Below, piece after piece: positions 52,784 to 61,295 of a DNA stretch of 64,000 nt (its first letter is position 1; each line of letters begins with the position of its first letter). This DNA comes from Streptomyces sp. NBC_00576 (GTDB taxonomy: Bacteria > Actinomycetota > Actinomycetes > Streptomycetales > Streptomycetaceae). Under the pieces are notes generated by a model. The model saw nothing but the letters and a program-made list of their open reading frames with translations, ran no database searches and was not told the DNA's origin. Made by a program: the position numbers and the translations under genes. The stretch lies in NCBI RefSeq assembly GCF_036345175.1, contig NZ_CP107780.1, positions 1,612,001 to 1,676,000 of the forward strand. The letters run 5' to 3'.

Positions 52784-53767
52784 TCAGCCGGCGTCCGGAT
52801 AGCGGACGCGATGGCAGAGTGCCGGAATCTCCCCGGCGGCGAGCCTCGGCAGTACGTCCGGCAGTTCCTCGAAAGCACACTCACCGGTGATCAGGGCATC
52901 GAGCGCCGGATCGGCCAGTAGGTCGAGGGCCAGGGCGAGCCGGTCGGCGTAGGTGCGGCCGGGCCGCGCGGCCGGCGACACGGTCCCCACCTGGCTGCTG
53001 CGGACGGTGAGCCGCCGGGAGTGGAACGCCTCGCCGAGCGGCAGGCTGACGCGCCGGTCGCCGTACCAGCTCAGCTCGATCACCGTGCCCTCGGCGCCGA
53101 GGAGTTCGAGCGAGCGGGCCAGGCCCGCCTCCGTCGCGCTCGCGTGGACGACCAGGTCGCACTCCCCCAGGGCGTCCGCCGGCAGCGCGAAGTCGACGCC
53201 GAGCGCCTCCGCGATCTCCGCCCGCCCGGGATCGGCGTCCACCAACTGCACGCGCACACCAGGGAACCGGGCGATCAGCGCGGCCACCGACGAACCGATC
53301 ATCCCGCCGCCAACCACCGCGATCCGGTCACCGGCCAGCGGCGACGCGTCCCACAGGGCGTTCACCGCGGTCTCCACGGTCCCGGCGAGCACGGCCCGTT
53401 CGGCGGGCACCGAGTCCGGCACCACTGTCACCGCGGCCACCGGGACGACGTACCGCGTCTGGTGCGGGTAGAGGCAGAAGACCGTACGGCCGACCAGCGT
53501 GTCCGGGCCCTCCTCCACCACACCGACGTTGAGGTAGCCGTACTTGACCGGACCGGGGAAGTCGCCCTCCTGGAACGGCGCCCGCATGGCGGCGTACTGG
53601 CTGACCGGGACCCCGCCCCGGAAGACGAGCGTCTCCGTGCCGCGACTCACCCCGGACCACAGGGTGCGGACCAGTACCTCGCCCTCGCCGGGATCCGGCA
53701 GCTCGACGTCACGGATCTCTCCGTGGTCCGGCGAACCGATCCAGAACGCACGTGCGGCGCGCTTCAT
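52784..53767 (-). CDS. MDR-family dehydrogenase without catalytic zinc ligands (BchC-like)
   Basis: 327 residues. The Rossmann motif is IAVVGGGMIGSSVAALIARF (about 148-168). Where zinc alcohol dehydrogenases have Cys-Gly-x-Asp, this protein has SGVSRGTETLVFRGGV, as in BchC-like members, and no structural-zinc Cys cluster is visible. It probably oxidises a hydroxyl group with NAD(P). ATG 53767 is fixed by AGGAGG 6 bases upstream. It is transcribed toward the PTPS-like operon and is divergent from the CDP-alcohol phosphatidyltransferase. Confidence 0.85.
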   Translation of the reverse strand: MKRAARAFWIGSPDHGEIRDVELPDPGEGEVLVRTLWSGVSRGTETLVFRGGVPVSQYAAMRAPFQEGDFPGPVKYGYLNVGVVEEGPDTLVGRTVFCLYPHQTRYVVPVAAVTVVPDSVPAERAVLAGTVETAVNALWDASPLAGDRIAVVGGGMIGSSVAALIARFPGVRVQLVDADPGRAEIAEALGVDFALPADALGECDLVVHASATEAGLARSLELLGAEGTVIELSWYGDRRVSLPLGEAFHSRRLTVRSSQVGTVSPAARPGRTYADRLALALDLLADPALDALITGECAFEELPDVLPRLAAGEIPALCHRVRYPDAG

Positions 53768-53873
53768 CGGCGTCCTCCTGAACACTTGGGAAGTTGTTCA
53801 CGTACTGCGATGTGCACAGTCCGCGCACAGTACGCGGCATGATCCACTCTGTACATACGGCGGAGGACTCGCG

Positions 53874-54665
53874 GTGGCCCTGAACAACACGTACGAGGCG
53901 AGGCTCGTCCAGCAGGAAACGGCTCTGGGGGCGGGCCTGCAGGTCCTGTTGCTGACCCTGCTCGGCTCGGCGATCGGCCTGGGCCCGGCGGGGTGGCTGA
54001 CCGGGCTGACGTTCGCGATCGCTACCTGGGCCGTCCTGTCCCGCGCGCTGCACCGGTCCGGGTCGAAGTCGTTCGGTCCGGCCAACCGTGTGACCCTGGG
54101 CCGGGCGACACTGGTCGGCGGGGTGACGGCCCTGGTCGCGGACTCCTTCGAGAGCTCGCCGCCGGTCACGCTGTTCGTCGGGCTGACGGCCGTGGCCCTG
54201 ATTCTCGACGGCGTGGACGGCAAGGTCGCCCGCCGCACCGGCACCTGCTCGACACTGGGCGCGCGCTTCGACATGGAGGTCGACGCGTTCCTGATCCTGG
54301 TGCTCAGCGTGTACGTGTCGATGTCGCTGGGCCCGTGGGTCCTGCTGATCGGCGGCATGCGCTACGCCTTCGTCGCCGCGGCCCGTGTCCTGCCCTGGCT
54401 GAACGCCCCGCTCCCCCCGAGCACCGCCCGCAAGACCGTGGCCGCCCTCCAGGGCATCCTGCTGCTGCTCGGCGCCTCCGGATACCTGCCCCTCGCGGCG
54501 ACGCAGGCCGTGATCGCGCTGGCCCTGGGGACGCTGGTCTGGTCGTTCGGCCGGGACATCCTGTGGCTGTACCGGACGTCCCGCCCGCGTACGGCGCCCG
54601 TCGCGTCGATCGCCTCGGTCGAGCAGCAGCTGCGCGCGCTGGTGCCCGAGTCCGTGTCCCGCTGA
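53874..54665 (+). CDS. CDP-alcohol phosphatidyltransferase family membrane protein
   Basis: 263 residues with about five to six hydrophobic helices. The catalytic signature D-x2-D-G-x2-A-R-x8-G-x3-D-x3-D is complete in DGVDGKVARRTG...LGARFDMEVD (about 108-133). It joins an alcohol to a CDP-activated lipid or the reverse, making a phosphodiester-linked headgroup. GTG 53874 has CGGAGGA upstream. Next to the dehydrogenase, methyltransferase, glycosyltransferase and flippase genes it hints that the pathway product is anchored to a lipid. Confidence 0.9.
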   Translation: MALNNTYEARLVQQETALGAGLQVLLLTLLGSAIGLGPAGWLTGLTFAIATWAVLSRALHRSGSKSFGPANRVTLGRATLVGGVTALVADSFESSPPVTLFVGLTAVALILDGVDGKVARRTGTCSTLGARFDMEVDAFLILVLSVYVSMSLGPWVLLIGGMRYAFVAAARVLPWLNAPLPPSTARKTVAALQGILLLLGASGYLPLAATQAVIALALGTLVWSFGRDILWLYRTSRPRTAPVASIASVEQQLRALVPESVSR

Positions 54666-54666
54666 G

Positions 54667-54698
54667 ACGCGGTCCGCGCAACAAGGCGCGGACCGCGT
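54667..54698. terminator. Terminator between CDP-alcohol phosphatidyltransferase and galU
   Basis: A perfect 13-bp stem, ACGCGGTCCGCGC (54667-54679) with GCGCGGACCGCGT (54686-54698), has a 6-base loop between two convergent genes. It separates galU from the pterin-like gene group. Confidence 0.85.
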
Positions 54699-54773
54699 GT
54701 GCCTCAACTCACTTGCGCGTTCAGCGCGACCCGGGGGTCCAGGGGCGGAGCCCCAGGGCTGGGGACCGGGGAG

Positions 54774-55685
54774 TCACTCGGCTCCGCCGGTCGCCTCGTC
54801 CTCCAGCTCCTTCGCCAGGCGGCGCAGATGCGGCCCGTACTCCGGGTGGTTGAGCGCTGCCGCGAACTGAGCAGTGAGGTAGGCGAGCGGGTTGCCGGTG
54901 TCGTACCAGCGGCCGTGGATCACCTGGCCGTAGACGGCCCGGCTGGCGGCGTAGGCATTGATGGCGTCGGTGAGGTAGACCTCGCCGGTGCGATGGTCGT
55001 ACCAGCGCTTGGTCTGGTCGCGTAGTTCGTCGATGATGCCGGGCGTGATGACGTAGCCGCCGATGGCCGCGTACCCGGAGGGCGCGTCCTGCGGGCGGGG
55101 CTTCTCGACCAGGCCGGTGATGCGGAGCAGACCGTCGTCGAGGTCCTCCTTGACGACGGGGACGCCGTAGCGCTGCGAGTCGCCCGGGTCCATCGGCATC
55201 AACGCGAGGACCGGGGAGTTGGTCGCCTCGTACGCCTTGATCAGCTGCTGGGCCCGCGGGACCTCGGCGACGAACACGTCGTCGGGCCACAGCACGAGCA
55301 TCGGCTCGTCGCCGAAGTTGCGGGCGGCGTTGAGGACCGGGGTGCCGTTGCCGTACGGGCCGTGCTGGTCGAGGTAGGTGATGTGGCCGAGCCGGGACAG
55401 CTCGCCGACCTCCTCGACGGCGTCCGCGTAGGCGGCCTTGCCATCGGCCCGCAGTTGGTCGACGAGGCCGGGGTTGGGCCGGAAGTGGTCCTGGATCAGG
55501 CCCTTTCCGCCGGACACCACGATGGTGATGTCGGTGATGCCGGAGGCCACGAGCTCCCGGACGGTGTGCTCGATGACCGGTTTGTCACCAACGGGCAGCA
55601 TCTCCTTCGGTGTCGCCTTGGTGAGCGGCAGCAGCCGGGACCCCAGTCCGGCTGCGGGAATGACTGCCCTGCGAATCGTGGCCAT
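54774..55685 (-). CDS. galU: UTP-glucose-1-phosphate uridylyltransferase
   Basis: 303 residues. The nucleotidyltransferase motif is AVIPAAGLGSRLLPLTKATPKEMLP, then VLWPDDVFV, GLVEKP and YDTGNPLAYL. It makes UDP-glucose in the cytoplasm. ATG 55685 lies after a CAGGGGGG stretch. It is convergent with the CDP-alcohol phosphatidyltransferase and separated by a strong terminator, so it is probably a general gene, though UDP-glucose could feed the nearby glycosyltransferase. Confidence 0.95.
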   Translation of the reverse strand: MATIRRAVIPAAGLGSRLLPLTKATPKEMLPVGDKPVIEHTVRELVASGITDITIVVSGGKGLIQDHFRPNPGLVDQLRADGKAAYADAVEEVGELSRLGHITYLDQHGPYGNGTPVLNAARNFGDEPMLVLWPDDVFVAEVPRAQQLIKAYEATNSPVLALMPMDPGDSQRYGVPVVKEDLDDGLLRITGLVEKPRPQDAPSGYAAIGGYVITPGIIDELRDQTKRWYDHRTGEVYLTDAINAYAASRAVYGQVIHGRWYDTGNPLAYLTAQFAAALNHPEYGPHLRRLAKELEDEATGGAE

Positions 55686-55881
55686 AGGCCCCCCTGTACG
55701 AAAGCGCGTACGCGTATCAACGGTCGTTGTGCCTGGTCGTGCGTTGTTCCGCATCGTGGTGCTCAGTGGTACTGCTCGATGCTCACCCGTGCCGGTCGGC
55801 GCGAGTGGTGTGTGACGCTACCAATTCGGCATGCCCCACCGCCGTGCCGGCCAGACCCTCGGGGCTTCCGCCGGCCATGGT

Positions 55882-57114
55882 TCAGGCCCGGCGCGGCAGT
55901 ACGGCGATCGCCACGAGGGGTACGGCGGCCAGCACCAGCCAGGGCGTCATCGCGGGCAGTCCGGTGTCGAGAAGGGTGCCGGTCAGCGAGCTGCCGACCA
56001 GCACGATCAGGCCGGAAACCGACGACAGGGCGCCGGTGTAGAGGCCGAGCCGGCCCTCTTCGGCGAGGTCGGGCACCCAGGCGCGGGCCACCGGCGCGAC
56101 CAGCATCTGGCCGAAGGTGAGCAGGACCACGAAGCCGGCGGCGGGCAGCAGCCCGACGATGCCGGTCCACCCTGCGGGCCTGGCCAGGGCCACGACAGCG
56201 AACCCGGCGGAGATCAGCAGCATCCCGGCGACCATCGAGCGGCGCATGGCGAGCCGGTCGCCGACCCAGCGGGTGACCGGCAGTTGAGCGGTCACGACGA
56301 GCAGCGAGGACAGGGCGAACAGCCAGGCCAGCGCGGTCTGTGAGCCGGTCGCGCGCTCCACCTCGGCGGGAAGCGCCAGATACAGCTGGTTGTACGCGAG
56401 CAGATAGGCGCCGTACGCGGAGCAAAGTGCGAGAAATCGCCGGTTGCTCAGCAGGGTGCGCACGCCCCCTTTCGCGCGGATGCGCTCCCGGCCGGGTATG
56501 TGCTGCGGGAGCAGCCAGGCGTGCCCGGCGAGGACGAGTACGAAGATTCCGGCGCCCGCGAGGCACACCACCCGGAAGTCGACGGACAGCAGCAGTCCGC
56601 CCAGCAACGGCCCTACGAAGGCGCCCGCCTGTCCGGCGACGGTGAACAGCGCGAGGATCCGGGTGCGCGAGCCGTTGCCTGTCTCCTCCCAGACCACCGC
56701 CTGCCGGGCCACCTCGGACTCGACGGCGGGCGAGAACAGCGCGGCGGCGAAGCCGATGAGAAGGACGGCGCCGATGACGGTCGCGGTCGAGTCGGCGTAG
56801 CCGAGCCAGGCGAAGCCGGCGATGCGCAGGGCGCAGCCCGCGAGCACCACCGGCCGGATGCCGTACCGGTCGGCGAGCGCGCCGCCCACCACGAACAGCC
56901 CCTGCTGGCTGAAGGTCCGCAGGCCGAGGACGAACCCGACGAGCCATCCCGCCATGCCGATGCCCTGCCCCAGGTGCTCGGAGAGGAAGGGCAGCACGGC
57001 GAAGAAGCCGACGTTGAAGGCGAGTTGGGTCAGGATCAGCAGCCGCAGCAACGGTGAGAGCCGCATCCGGGCGGGCGCCTCGCCCTGAAGGCCGACGGTT
57101 GCGGGGGCGGTCAC
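55882..57114 (-). CDS. MFS transporter (DHA1-like exporter)
   Basis: 410 residues with 12 predicted membrane helices. LILTQLAFNVGFFAVLPFLSEHLG (helix 1) and GGALADRYGIRPVVLAG (motif A) are typical of exporters. The GTG at 57114 overlaps the stop of a 47-residue hybrid ORF (GTGA) that itself overlaps the ABC permease stop, so it is chained to the importer genes. It lies downstream of a peptide/metallophore-type importer under a Zur-like box, so export of a metal chelator is possible. The substrate is unknown. Confidence 0.87.
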   Translation of the reverse strand: MTAPATVGLQGEAPARMRLSPLLRLLILTQLAFNVGFFAVLPFLSEHLGQGIGMAGWLVGFVLGLRTFSQQGLFVVGGALADRYGIRPVVLAGCALRIAGFAWLGYADSTATVIGAVLLIGFAAALFSPAVESEVARQAVVWEETGNGSRTRILALFTVAGQAGAFVGPLLGGLLLSVDFRVVCLAGAGIFVLVLAGHAWLLPQHIPGRERIRAKGGVRTLLSNRRFLALCSAYGAYLLAYNQLYLALPAEVERATGSQTALAWLFALSSLLVVTAQLPVTRWVGDRLAMRRSMVAGMLLISAGFAVVALARPAGWTGIVGLLPAAGFVVLLTFGQMLVAPVARAWVPDLAEEGRLGLYTGALSSVSGLIVLVGSSLTGTLLDTGLPAMTPWLVLAAVPLVAIAVLPRRA

Positions 57115-57320
57115 TGAAAGACCAACTCTCTAGTCTGCGGACGCGATTGGGCCACCTGCAGCGTCTTCCGTCGCCACCGCATCCTGAGCAGCGGCGACAG
57201 GCGCATCCGGGCAAGCGCCTCGCCCTGAAGACCGACAGTTGCGGGGGCGGTCACTGGACGGCCAACTCTCGTGCCTTTGGGAGTGGTTGGGCCGCTCGCA
57301 CCGTCTTCCGCCGCCGCCGG
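57041..57320. repeat. 140-bp diverged tandem duplication of the permease/MFS junction
   Basis: Segments 57041-57180 and 57181-57320 align along their length at an offset of 140 bp. Both contain CGCATCCGGGC, GCCTCGCCCTGAAG, GTTGCGGGGGCGGTCACTG, CCAACTCTC and CGTCTTCCG. Each copy holds the permease 3' end, the GTGA junction and the MFS 5' end. Confidence 0.85.
57111..57254 (-). CDS. 47-residue hybrid ORF created by junction duplication
   Basis: It starts at a GTG overlapping the permease stop and ends at a TGA overlapping the MFS GTG. The first half (MTAPATVGLQGEALARMRL) copies the MFS N-terminus, and the second half (RRKTLQVAQ...TRELVFQ) copies the permease C-terminus. It is thus a by-product of the 140-bp duplication and keeps both GTGA junctions, so ribosomes can still pass from permease to MFS. 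It is probably not a functional protein by itself. Confidence 0.5.
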   Translation of the reverse strand: MTAPATVGLQGEALARMRLSPLLRMRWRRKTLQVAQSRPQTRELVFQ

Positions 57321-59011
57321 ACCGTAAGGCCTGCGGCGGTGACGGCCAGGGCGCCGAGCAGGGCGAGTACGGCGGCGGGGGCGAGGACCGCCCAGGGGGC
57401 GCGTTCGGCGTACGGCTGGTTCTCGGCGAGGAGCAACCCCCATTCCGGGGACGGTGGTTGGGCGCCGAGGCCGAGGAAGCCGAGGGCGGCCAGGGCTAGG
57501 GCGACACCGGGCAGCCGCAGCAGGGCGTGTCGGGTCACCGGGGGCAGCGCGGCGGGCAGGAGTTCATGGCGCAGGACGTACCAGCGGTCGGCGCCCAGAC
57601 CGCGGGTGACCGTGACATGGAGGGTGGCCCGTTCCTGGCGCAGCAGGGCGGCGGTGTGCGCGGCCAGCGGCGCCCACGCGACGGCGGTCACGGCGAGCGC
57701 GGGGGTGGCCCCGCCGCTGCCCACTACCGCCGTGACGAGCAGCGCGGCGAGTACCGGAGGTATCGCGTTGACCGTGTCGACGAGTGGTCCCGACAGCCGG
57801 GGCGCCAGCCCGAGCACCACCCCGATCAGCAGGGCGGCGGCACTGATCGCGGAGGCGAGCAGCAGCGTGTCGAGGGCGCCGTGTCCGACGCGGGCGAGAA
57901 CGTCTCGGCCGAGCGCGTCCGTGCCGAACGGGTGTGCCCAGGACGGGGGTTGGAGCCGGGCCCTGGTGTCCAGCGCGAGCGGGTCACGCGGCAGCCCGAG
58001 GGCGACGACGCCGAGCAGCACACCGGCGTACAGCAGGGGCGGGGTGCGGCGGGCGGGCGGTGCGGGCCGGTGCAGGGAGGAAAGGCCGCCGTCGCGCAGG
58101 GCGGGGCCGATGAGCAGGCGGGCGGCGACCCGGGTCGCGCCCGCGGCGAGGGACGCGAGCAGGACGAGGACGAGGGTGCTCGCCTGGAGGACGGGCAGGT
58201 CCTGGGCGACGGCTGCCTGGAGGGCGGTGCGGCCGAGGCCGGGGATGTCGAAGATCTGCTCGACGGCGACCGAGCCGCCGGTCAGTCCGACGACGAACAG
58301 CCCGGCGTTGGGGAGCAGTGCGGGCAGAGCGCGCCGCACGGCCTGGCTCGCGATGCGCCGGGCGGGGATGCCGCGTGCGGCGGCGGCCAGGGCCCAGGGT
58401 TCGGCGAAGGCGCCGGGCAGCAGGTCGTCGAGGAGGCGTCCGAGCAGCGCTCCGGCGGGCAGGCCGAGGGCGAGCGCGGGCAGGATCGTCCACTGGAGTC
58501 CGTACCAGCCGAGGGCGGGCAGCCAGCCGAGCTGGACGCCGACGACGGTGGCCAGCACGGACGCGGTGAGGAACTCGGGCAGCGCGGAGACCATCGCCGA
58601 CCCGCTGCCACCGCCGCACCGCCGCCCGCCGCTCCACAGCGTCCGGGCACACACCAGCGCGGCGACGAGAAAGGCGATGGTCAGCGCCACGGCCATCAGC
58701 AGCAGCGAGGCGCCGAGCGCCTGCAGGACTCCGGGCATGACCTCGGCCCCGGAGATCCAGGACCGCCCGGCGTCGCCGCGCGGCAGCCCGCCGAGCCAGT
58801 CCCCGAGCAGCCGCAACGGCTCGGCGTCCAGGCCGAGTTGGTCCCGGATGTCGGCCAGCACGGCCGGGGTGGCCTCGCGCTCCGCCGACCGGGCCTTGAG
58901 CACGGTGAGCGCCGGGTCGGTGCGGGTCAGCCAGGGCAGCAGGCCGATCCCGCACACGAGCAGCGCTGCGAGCAGGGCACGCCACAGGAGCGTGCCCACA
59001 CGTCCTCGCAC
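57251..59011 (-). CDS. Fused dipeptide/metallophore-type ABC permease (DppB-DppC fusion)
   Basis: 586 residues containing two BPD_transp_1 permease domains in one chain. The first (about 1-300) is DppB-like, with SLAVEQ-type segment GGSVAVEQIFDIPGLGRTAL. The second (about 310-570) is DppC-like, with AHPFGTDALGRDVLARV and ALGFLGLGAQPPSPEWG. It forms the membrane channel for the substrate-binding protein encoded 3 bases upstream. The ATPase genes (DppD/F type) are not in this window, so the importer must borrow or have a distant ATPase. GTG 59011 is the start. Confidence 0.9.
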   Translation of the reverse strand: MRGRVGTLLWRALLAALLVCGIGLLPWLTRTDPALTVLKARSAEREATPAVLADIRDQLGLDAEPLRLLGDWLGGLPRGDAGRSWISGAEVMPGVLQALGASLLLMAVALTIAFLVAALVCARTLWSGGRRCGGGSGSAMVSALPEFLTASVLATVVGVQLGWLPALGWYGLQWTILPALALGLPAGALLGRLLDDLLPGAFAEPWALAAAARGIPARRIASQAVRRALPALLPNAGLFVVGLTGGSVAVEQIFDIPGLGRTALQAAVAQDLPVLQASTLVLVLLASLAAGATRVAARLLIGPALRDGGLSSLHRPAPPARRTPPLLYAGVLLGVVALGLPRDPLALDTRARLQPPSWAHPFGTDALGRDVLARVGHGALDTLLLASAISAAALLIGVVLGLAPRLSGPLVDTVNAIPPVLAALLVTAVVGSGGATPALAVTAVAWAPLAAHTAALLRQERATLHVTVTRGLGADRWYVLRHELLPAALPPVTRHALLRLPGVALALAALGFLGLGAQPPSPEWGLLLAENQPYAERAPWAVLAPAAVLALLGALAVTAAGLTVRRRRKTVRAAQPLPKARELAVQ

Positions 59012-59014
59012 GGG

Positions 59015-60520
59015 TCAGCGCCGCGTTCCGGTACCGACCAGCGTGCGCTCGTACGGATCGAGGCGCACGCCCTGTACGCCGGCGTCGACGCCGGTGATGA
59101 TCCGCTGGTGGACCAGCGGGACGACGGCGTCGGTGCCGAGGATCAGGGCCTCCGCCGCCATGACCGCGTCCTGCCGCTCGGCGGTGTCCTCGGTGCCCTC
59201 GGCCTTGGCGACGGCCTGGTCGACCTTCTGGTCGCAGAGCAGGGAGAGGTTGTTGCCGCCGTCGCAGGTGTAGTCACCGGCGAGGACGGAGACGGGGTCA
59301 CCGGTGTCGAGCATGGTGTTGCGGGCGGCGACGGCGGCGTCGAACTTTCCGGCCAGCAGGTCGCTTTCGAGGCGCGAGTACTCCCGCACCTCCAGCGTCA
59401 CCCTGAACCCGGCCTTCTCCAGCTGCTGCTTCAACACCTGGGCGGCTTCCGGAAGTTCGGGCCGGTTGTCGTACGTGGCGAGGGTGACGGAGGCACCGTC
59501 GGGCGCCGCCGCCGCCTTCGCCCGGCCGGTGGGCTGGACGCGCTTGCCCTCGGCCCAGGTGAGCGCCGGGCCGTAGATGCCCTGGCCGGCGTCGGCGTGA
59601 CCTTCGTAGACGCCGTCGGCGAGCGCGGAGGTGTCCACGGCGGCGCGGGCTGCGGCGCGGAGCTTCGGGTCCTTGAAGACGCCGGACCTGGTGTTGAGGT
59701 GCAGGGAGGTGGTGCGGGCCGTGGCGGTCTCGCGGCGGGTCTCCTCGTCGAGGGAGGCGGCCTGGGCGACGGGGATCGACTCCGCGATGTCGACCTGGCC
59801 GGTGCGCAGGGCGTTGGTGCGGGCGGTGCCGTCGGCGATGAACCGGGCGTCGATCCCGACGGATTGGGCACGGCCGCCCCAGTAGTCGTCGAAGCGGTCG
59901 AGGGTGGCCGCGGTGGTGCCCGTCGTCTTCGTCAGCTCGAAGGGTCCGGTGGCGGTGCCGACCGGGTCGACGGCGCCCTTCTTCGCGAACGCCTTGGGCG
60001 CGAGGACGGCGAGGCCGGGGCTGGACAGGCGCAGCGGGAGCACGGGGTCGGGCTCGGCGGTGGTGACGGATATACGTCCGTCGCCGGCGGCCTTCGCGGT
60101 GAGGGTGACGCCGGTGAGGGCGGCGGGCTCGGGTTTGGTCTGCGTGGCAAGCGTGAGGGCGGCGGCGACGTTGGCCGCGGTGACGCCGGTGCCGTCCTGG
60201 AAGGTCGCCTCGCGCAGCGTGAACAGCCAGGTGCGGTCGTCCTTGCGGGTCCAGGACTCGGCGAGTGCGGGGGCGGCGGAGCCGTTGGCGTCCAGGGCGG
60301 TCAGGCCCTCGGTGACGCCGAGGCGGCTGAGGAGCGTGGCGTCGGCACCGTACGGCGAGAAGTTCTCGGCGGGCGGGAAGGCGAGCGCGACCCGCAGCCG
60401 GGAGCCGGACCCGGCGTCCGACGACGAGTCACTGTCGTCGCCGCCGGAGGCGAAGCAGCCGGTGAGCAGCGGGGAGAGCAGCAGTCCGACGAGCAGTCGG
60501 CGACGGCGGGGGGTGCGCAT
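59015..60520 (-). CDS. ABC transporter substrate-binding lipoprotein, family 5
   Basis: 501 residues. The N-terminus has Arg-rich residues, a hydrophobic stretch and the lipobox LLTGC, then an Asp/Ser-rich linker. The SBP_bac_5 fold (about 45-500) shows VTEGLTALDANG, ALAESWTRKDDRTWLFTLRE and the family C-terminus. Family 5 proteins bind peptides, nickel or metal-chelator complexes. A Zur-like box lies 67 bases upstream, favouring a zinc or metallophore role. It is transcribed with the fused permease and MFS genes. Confidence 0.92.
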   Translation of the reverse strand: MRTPRRRRLLVGLLLSPLLTGCFASGGDDSDSSSDAGSGSRLRVALAFPPAENFSPYGADATLLSRLGVTEGLTALDANGSAAPALAESWTRKDDRTWLFTLREATFQDGTGVTAANVAAALTLATQTKPEPAALTGVTLTAKAAGDGRISVTTAEPDPVLPLRLSSPGLAVLAPKAFAKKGAVDPVGTATGPFELTKTTGTTAATLDRFDDYWGGRAQSVGIDARFIADGTARTNALRTGQVDIAESIPVAQAASLDEETRRETATARTTSLHLNTRSGVFKDPKLRAAARAAVDTSALADGVYEGHADAGQGIYGPALTWAEGKRVQPTGRAKAAAAPDGASVTLATYDNRPELPEAAQVLKQQLEKAGFRVTLEVREYSRLESDLLAGKFDAAVAARNTMLDTGDPVSVLAGDYTCDGGNNLSLLCDQKVDQAVAKAEGTEDTAERQDAVMAAEALILGTDAVVPLVHQRIITGVDAGVQGVRLDPYERTLVGTGTRR

Positions 60521-60586
60521 GGTCCTCAGTTCCGTAAGAGGGGCGGGGTGGTGCGGACTGGAGCCGCACAGAAACGGAAGAGTATC

Positions 60587-60601
60587 TGATAATCATTTCC
60601 A
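60587..60601 (-). promoter_or_regulatory. Zur-like box upstream of the SBP-permease-MFS operon
   Basis: On the minus strand TGGAAATGATTATCA matches the Streptomyces Zur consensus TGAAAATGATTTTCA at 13 of 15 positions. It is an AT-rich patch 67 bases before the SBP start, where a zinc-dependent repressor would block the promoter. Confidence 0.6.
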
Positions 60602-60638
60602 ATAGCCACCCGGGTCGGCCACCGCCGATCACCGCCGA

Positions 60639-61181
60639 TCACCGCGTCAGCGGAACCTCGAAGTGCACGACGCCCTGCCCGCCACCAGCGTCCTCACGCT
60701 CGTCGCACACGACCTTGCCCAGCGACAGCCAGAACTCCTCGGCGCCGGACACGGCCGGGTCCGTGTGCAGATACACGGCTCGATAGCCTCCGTCGGCCGC
60801 CGCGAAGGCCAGCAGTTCGGCCACGAGCCACCGGGCCAGACCGCGCCTGCGGTGCTCCGGACGGACGTACACCCGGCGCAACTGCGCGGTGGCGCCCGAG
60901 GGATAGCGCTCGGCGACCTGGCGCGGGTTCGGCGGATGGACGGGGCCGCGCGAGTCGAGGGCGGCGGTGGCCACGACACTCGCGTCACGCTCGTCGACCG
61001 CGACCAGGAGAGCGTGGCGGGCGGGCGCGAGATAGGCGGACGCCGGGTCCACGATGTCACCGTGCCAGCGAGGTACGTAGCCCGTTCCGAAGTCGCGGTA
61101 GACGGTGTCGAGCATGATGGCTCGCGCGCCGTCGAGATCGTCGGGGGTCGCCGCCCTGATGCAGTAATTCAGCACCTGCAC
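60639..61181 (-). CDS. GNAT-family N-acetyltransferase
   Basis: 180 residues. The acetyl-CoA motif is VYVRPEHRRRGLARWLVAELLAFA (about 105-130). It acetylates an amine on a small molecule or protein; the acceptor is unknown. Start is uncertain: GTG 61181 or GTG 61175 both lie at the edge of an AT-rich promoter-like patch, and an upstream ATG is also in frame. It lies between the two Zur-like boxes. Confidence 0.8.
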   Translation of the reverse strand: MQVLNYCIRAATPDDLDGARAIMLDTVYRDFGTGYVPRWHGDIVDPASAYLAPARHALLVAVDERDASVVATAALDSRGPVHPPNPRQVAERYPSGATAQLRRVYVRPEHRRRGLARWLVAELLAFAAADGGYRAVYLHTDPAVSGAEEFWLSLGKVVCDEREDAGGGQGVVHFEVPLTR

Positions 61182-61295
61182 ATCATATGCATTTAGGTTG
61201 ATCGAACAAATGATCGCCAACTCCATGCCATCGCAGCCCAGTTGAGGGCGAGGCGATTTGACAGAGCCCCGAGCGCCGCATAAAAACTTGCCACA

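Noticed and set aside
57054..60589. Very long plus-strand frames opposite the permease and SBP genes
   Set aside because: Low-complexity Ser/Arg or Gly/Glu-rich translations, opposite genes with clear families.
61193..61211. Possible iron box (TTAGGTT start) before the GNAT gene
   Set aside because: Only the left half matches the DmdR/IdeR consensus; the right half does not, about 12 of 19 positions overall.
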